Of a DNA stretch of 8,757 bases, positions 5,376-8,757 are shown in pieces. The notes under the pieces are model-generated. The model ran no database searches. It saw only the letters and a list, made by a program, of their open reading frames with translations, and had not been told where the DNA came from. Source of the DNA: Brevibacillus sp. (GTDB lineage Bacteria > Bacillota > Bacilli > Brevibacillales > Brevibacillaceae); contig JARDZO010000237.1 of the NCBI GenBank assembly GCA_029240815.1, positions 1 through 8,757 on the forward strand. Reading direction: 5' to 3'. The first letter of the stretch is position 1. Each line of letters starts with the position of its first letter. Made by a program: the position numbers and the translations under genes.

Positions 5376-6671
5376 CTACTTTCGATCACGCACCTCGAAG
5401 ATCGCAAACTTCAAGTAATGGGCCTCATCTGCTCCCGTAATCTGCGGGTGGTCTTTTCCTGCTCCCCGCCATTCGATCAGGCGAAGAATCTTTTTCGCGT
5501 CCACCGCCGCCTCTTGAATCGTGTCCAGGAACAGCTCGGGAGACATGTGGTACGAGCAAGAGGCTGTCACCAGAAATCCTCCCGGACGAACGAGCTTCAA
5601 TCCGTTCAGGTTAATATCCTTGTAACCGCGGATTGCGCCTTTTACAGCTCCACGTGATTTGGCAAAAGCAGGCGGGTCCAGGATGACGACATCCCAGTTG
5701 CGTCCTGCCTCGACGTTTTCACGAAGGTAATCAAACGCATTGGCTACCACAAAGTCGACACGATGTAAAAAACCGTTCAACGTGATATTGCGCTTGGCTG
5801 TTTCGATGGCATGCTCGGATATATCCAGTGCAGTGACTTTTTTCGCCCCGTGCTTGCAGGCGTTGAGTGTAAACGAGCCTGTATGGGTGAAGCACTCCAA
5901 TACCTCGGCACCATCCCAGAACGGATTTTTGATCACTTTTCCTCGTTTGTCTACAGGCACCACCATTTGCTCTCCATCCACGTCGACGGGCTGCAACGAG
6001 ATTCCGTGCTTTTCTCCCCACCCTCTCATCAATGGAGCGATGGAAGCACGGTTTTCACGCTGATCGTAGAAAAATCCGGTCTTTTGTCCTTCAACAATAT
6101 CCACATAGTACTTTAGTCCGTTTTCCTCGATCAAAACTTCACGTGGGCATTCTCCGTACAAGACACCCTTCCCTTGTTCCAGTCCCTCCAGCTTTCGCAC
6201 AGGGACATCGTTACGCAAATAAATGCCTTCCGGGGCAAAGACTTCTACGAGAGCGTCGCGAATCCAGTCCATGCGTTGCTCGATTCCGAGAGACAGCACT
6301 TGCACGACGAGCACGCCATCATAACGGTCGACGATTAACCCTGGCAAAAAGTCTGCTTCTCCATAAATGACCCGGCACGCACGTGGGTTGTCCACAAATC
6401 GGGTACGAAATTCTGCTGCCTGCCGAATTTTACGCAGGAAAAAATCATAATCGATCGTTTCATTCGGGTCGAAGCTCAGAATGCGGACGATCATTTGAGA
6501 GGCTGGATTGATGTAGCCTTTCGCGAGGAAATGTCCTTTGTGATTGGTAACTTCCACGATTTCTCCCGGTACTACGTCTCCCTGAATCTCCAGTACTTCT
6601 GACTGAAATATCCACGGGTGACCGGATTCTAGCCTTTTTTTTCGATGCTGATTCAATAATACTTTCGCCAC
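5376..6671 (-). CDS. RlmI-type class I SAM-dependent 23S rRNA methyltransferase
   Basis: A 431-residue rRNA methyltransferase. Domains in order: N-terminal PUA RNA-binding domain (about 1-75, with HPWIFQSEV and AKGYINPASQMIVRIL), a linking domain (about 85-205) containing GEADFLPGLIVDRYDGVLVVQ and GQKTGFFYDQRENR (195-208), then the Rossmann methyltransferase domain. The latter has SAM motif I LECFTHTGSF (258-267), LDIS (282-285), motif IV LDPPAFAKS (331-339) and SCSYHMS (371-377), whose Cys is conserved in the family. E. coli RlmI makes m5C1962; the Bacillus relative YwbD (RlmQ) has, from memory, been linked to m7G instead, so the target base is left open. The start is GTG 6671, with AAGGAGG 10 nt upstream. 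The protein is about 35 residues longer than E. coli RlmI because of an insertion near 216-252. Confidence 0.93.
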   Translation of the reverse strand: MAKVLLNQHRKKRLESGHPWIFQSEVLEIQGDVVPGEIVEVTNHKGHFLAKGYINPASQMIVRILSFDPNETIDYDFFLRKIRQAAEFRTRFVDNPRACRVIYGEADFLPGLIVDRYDGVLVVQVLSLGIEQRMDWIRDALVEVFAPEGIYLRNDVPVRKLEGLEQGKGVLYGECPREVLIEENGLKYYVDIVEGQKTGFFYDQRENRASIAPLMRGWGEKHGISLQPVDVDGEQMVVPVDKRGKVIKNPFWDGAEVLECFTHTGSFTLNACKHGAKKVTALDISEHAIETAKRNITLNGFLHRVDFVVANAFDYLRENVEAGRNWDVVILDPPAFAKSRGAVKGAIRGYKDINLNGLKLVRPGGFLVTASCSYHMSPELFLDTIQEAAVDAKKILRLIEWRGAGKDHPQITGADEAHYLKFAIFEVRDRK

Positions 6672-6721
6672 TGTTATAGGGCCTCCTTGTCATGCTCGTC
6701 TCGGTACAGGCATACCGTATA

Positions 6722-6749
6722 AGTATCTTGCAGAAATTTCCCCAGTCAA
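6722..6749 (-). promoter_or_regulatory. Candidate sigma-A promoter for the rRNA methyltransferase gene
   Basis: On the minus strand TTGACT (6749-6744) and GATACT (6727-6722) are 16 bp apart. A start near 6715 would give a leader of about 44 nt before the GTG at 6671. The -10 is only a partial match. A 5-bp stem (CGGTA 6702-6706 with TACCG 6713-6717) lies at the start of this leader. Confidence 0.45.
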
Positions 6750-6790
6750 AGGGAAGAGCATATATGTCTAGGGAAGGAGGATTTTACCTT

Positions 6791-7786
6791 GTGATCGTGT
6801 CCATCCTCGCCCCGTTCACTGTTGGGCTCAGTTTTTTTCTGTTCGGTATGTATGCTATGAGGACCGGCTTTCAAAATCTTGCCGGCCAAAAAATGGAACA
6901 GTGGATGGCACGTTTTACGCGAACGCCGATCCACAGCTTTTGGATGGGGCTGTTATCCACCTTTGTCTTGCAAAGCTCCAGCGCCGTGACTGTGCTCACG
7001 ATCGGACTGACCAATGCAGGCATTATCCAGTTTTCGCAGACGGTCGGAATTATCCTCGGAACGAATCTGGGTACGACGGTCACAACGGAGCTGATCGCTC
7101 TCAAGCTGGAATCGTTCGCGATCCCCATGCTGCTCATCGGGGTGGCACTATGGCTCATGCCGCGACGCAATATTCGCTGCACCGGTCTCGTGGTCGCGGG
7201 ATTCGGGCTGATTTTTCTCGGCATCGACACCTTGAAGCTAATGGCGGCACCGTTGGAACAATCCGAAACCTTCCGCTCCCTGTTTCTGGAGAGCAGTCAT
7301 TCGATCGGAGTAGGACTGCTGACCGGGATCATTTTTACCGGATTGATTCATAGCGGGTCAGCCACGACAGTCATTACGATGGGACTTCTCGCCCACAACA
7401 TCCTCTCGATGGAGACTGCACTGGCTATCGTGTTGGGAGCCAATATCGGGACTTGCTTCACCGCCGTCATCGCCAGTATCGGTACCAATACCGCCTCCAA
7501 GCAGGTCGCCTGGTGCCATACGTTGTTTAATGTCGCTGGCGCTCTTGCCTTTTTACCCTTTCTTTCACAGCTTGCCCTGGTCAGTGCCTTTTTAACGGAG
7601 AATCCCTCTATGCAAATCGCCCATTCCCAAACCATTTTCAATCTGGTTTGTTCGTTGGTCGCGCTGCCGTTCACCAGCCAAATTGCCCGCTTCATTCAGT
7701 GGCTCATTCCGGACAAGCGAATCCCGTCCAATCGTGGTTTTAAAAAAATGAAAAAGAAAATGGAATCAGATAGATCGATGTTATGA
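6791..7786 (+). CDS. Na/Pi cotransporter (PNaS/NptA-like, YqeW-like) family membrane protein
   Basis: A polytopic membrane protein of the sodium-phosphate symporter family, presumably importing or exporting phosphate or a related anion. The preferred start is GTG 6791 (331 residues), because a strong AAGGAGG (6774-6780) lies 10 nt upstream. Upstream in-frame ATGs at 6692 and 6764 have no ribosome binding site and would add a hydrophilic leader before the first membrane helix. The duplicated family core is visible: QSSSAVTVLTIGL (61-73) with GTNLGTT (90-96) in repeat one, and HSGSATTVITMGL (187-199) with GANIGTC (216-222) in repeat two. About eight hydrophobic segments are seen. The second QSSS motif is altered to HSGS. 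The C-terminal tail is short and lysine-rich. The last 47 bp overlap the 3' end of lrgB on the other strand. In B. subtilis the relative yqeW lies near rpsU. No clear promoter is seen. Confidence 0.9.
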   Translation: MIVSILAPFTVGLSFFLFGMYAMRTGFQNLAGQKMEQWMARFTRTPIHSFWMGLLSTFVLQSSSAVTVLTIGLTNAGIIQFSQTVGIILGTNLGTTVTTELIALKLESFAIPMLLIGVALWLMPRRNIRCTGLVVAGFGLIFLGIDTLKLMAAPLEQSETFRSLFLESSHSIGVGLLTGIIFTGLIHSGSATTVITMGLLAHNILSMETALAIVLGANIGTCFTAVIASIGTNTASKQVAWCHTLFNVAGALAFLPFLSQLALVSAFLTENPSMQIAHSQTIFNLVCSLVALPFTSQIARFIQWLIPDKRIPSNRGFKKMKKKMESDRSML

Positions 7787-8414
7787 CACCTGCCACAATC
7801 ATCGCAACACTGGAAGCAGCCGTTTGGACAGGGGAGATCCGATTCAAGCTTGCGGTACCTATGGCATGTGCACTTGTGCCTACTGCAATGCCGATCGCCC
7901 AATCTTCTCGTATGCCGCCCCATTTCAGAACAGGTCGTGCAATGAGGACGCCAATCATTCCTGTCAATGCCGTGAAAAAGGCTGTCAATGCAGGCACGCC
8001 CCCCACAGAGCGAGCGAGCTCCAATGCAATGGGAGTCGTAACGGATTTGCTCAGCATGCTTTTGACGAGTAGTTCATCAGAACCCAGGAACCAGTGTATA
8101 ACGTAGACAGTGAGGATGGCAACCGCACAACCCACGGCCACGCCTAGCAGGACACCTTTCCAAATGTGAGCAAACTCTCTGATTTGTTTTGCCAAAGGGA
8201 CCGCGAGCGCTACGGTAGCTGGACCGAGCCAGAAAGAGATCCACTGACCTCCTGCAGAGAATGACTCCCAGTCGCCACTGAACAACCACCACATGAGCCA
8301 AACGAGCAAGACGGCCACAATTAGTGGTTGTAAACGAGGAAAGCGGGATGTAATCGACGTCGCGCCTTTGTAACCGACAATAGTCACGATAATGGCGAAC
8401 AGCTGACTAAGCAT
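7740..8414 (-). CDS. lrgB: LrgB/CidB family membrane protein
   Basis: A 224-residue integral membrane protein of the LrgB family with about six or seven hydrophobic segments. Family motifs: LGPATVALAVPL (63-74), KSVTTPIALELA (123-134), ALTGMIG (149-155) and the glycine/histidine segment GTSAHAIGTA (179-188). LrgAB/CidAB pairs were first tied to control of murein hydrolases and cell lysis; in B. subtilis the paralogue PftAB (YsbAB) is a pyruvate transporter. Either role is possible here and the sequence does not decide. The ATG at 8414 overlaps the lrgA stop by 8 nt (ATGCTTAG), so translation is likely coupled, with a GGAAGGGAGG site upstream inside lrgA. The 3' end overlaps the Na/Pi transporter gene. 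The symbol is a family name; it could equally be called cidB. Confidence 0.93.
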   Translation of the reverse strand: MLSQLFAIIVTIVGYKGATSITSRFPRLQPLIVAVLLVWLMWWLFSGDWESFSAGGQWISFWLGPATVALAVPLAKQIREFAHIWKGVLLGVAVGCAVAILTVYVIHWFLGSDELLVKSMLSKSVTTPIALELARSVGGVPALTAFFTALTGMIGVLIARPVLKWGGIREDWAIGIAVGTSAHAIGTASLNRISPVQTAASSVAMIVAGVITSIYLIPFSFSFF

Positions 8415-8757
8415 CGAGCGCCCTCCCTTCCTGTTTCACGGAAGGCTCTGCCTTATGCTTCTGGCGACGCAGATACCACTGGACGACTCTCCCGGTTACC
8501 AGCATGACAATCATCGGGCCAAGCACCATCGACAAGATGATTGTCCACGGATCTTTGGCAATCCAATTCATATACGAGGCTACTCCCACAATGATGGGCA
8601 CAAAAAACAGCATCATGTGTCGAACCAGAAAAGCACTCGCCTGTTCCACCCAATCCATGCGTATCCATCCCATGCACAAGCACAGTGTCAATAGAAGCAT
8701 TCCCAGTAGATTGCCCGGCATGGGTATGTGCAGCCATTTGCTCGCCATAGTCCCTGC
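8407..8757 (-). CDS. lrgA: LrgA/CidA family holin-like membrane protein, N-terminus beyond window
   Basis: The small partner of LrgB. The reading frame is open to the right edge. The ATG at 8748 is probably internal: the family motif (L/M)HIPMPGNLLGMLLL normally follows a first transmembrane helix of about 25 residues, and here it starts only seven residues after that ATG, with in-frame codons GCA GGG ACT before it. From the ATG, 113 residues are visible, with hydrophobic segments at roughly 12-30, 42-60 and 68-93 and a basic C-terminal tail (RRQKHK). The holin resemblance is structural; LrgA is thought to work together with LrgB in the membrane. It is the first gene of a two-gene operon whose promoter lies outside the window. 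It could equally be named cidA. Confidence 0.88.
   Translation of the reverse strand, partial: AGTMASKWLHIPMPGNLLGMLLLTLCLCMGWIRMDWVEQASAFLVRHMMLFFVPIIVGVASYMNWIAKDPWTIILSMVLGPMIVMLVTGRVVQWYLRRQKHKAEPSVKQEGRALDA

Noticed and set aside
6692..6790. Upstream start (ATG 6692) for the Na/Pi transporter, adding 33 residues
   Set aside because: No ribosome binding site precedes it, it overlaps the methyltransferase promoter region, and a strong AAGGAGG correctly spaced from GTG 6791 gives a product starting at the first membrane helix.

Overview
The window looks like chromosomal core-genome sequence from a moderate-GC Gram-positive of the Bacillales/Paenibacillales. Brevibacillus is my best guess, from the housekeeping gene set, strong AAGGAGG-type ribosome binding sites, frequent GTG starts and a ribosomal protein S21 that begins MAEIRV. 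I see no mobile element, tRNA, rRNA, CRISPR array or phage gene.

Layout. At the left edge is the first 19 bp of rpsU (minus strand) with a good sigma-A promoter, preceded by a HIT-family nucleotide hydrolase gene (minus). A 194-bp divergent spacer containing a possible structured leader separates HIT from murF (plus, about 651-2033), which ends at an intrinsic terminator. Converging on murF are a secreted beta-propeller-like protein gene (2171-3304, minus) and ddl (3458-4585, minus), each transcribed toward murF. A strong ddl terminator lies between them, and the propeller gene has its own ECF-sigma-like promoter. Divergent from ddl is an unrecognised 163-residue protein gene (4810-5301, plus). 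It shares a hairpin terminator with an RlmI-type 23S rRNA methyltransferase gene (5376-6671, minus). A Na/Pi-cotransporter family gene (6791-7786, plus) diverges from the methyltransferase gene and overlaps, tail to tail, the 3' end of an lrgB gene. That gene is translationally coupled to an lrgA/cidA gene that runs off the right edge.

Function. murF and ddl act in successive steps of peptidoglycan precursor synthesis: Ddl makes D-Ala-D-Ala and MurF attaches it to the UDP-MurNAc-tripeptide. The exported propeller protein between them, with an envelope-stress-type promoter, may be part of the same cell-envelope theme. rpsU and the rRNA methyltransferase are translation genes; the transporter and LrgAB are membrane proteins.

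The observations most worth a second look are an apparent one-base frameshift that removes a 26-codon coding-like tail from the propeller protein, the inverted-repeat-closed leader before murF, the ECF-like promoter, the unknown 163-residue protein and an insertion of about 35 residues inside the methyltransferase. I found no convincing new multi-gene system.
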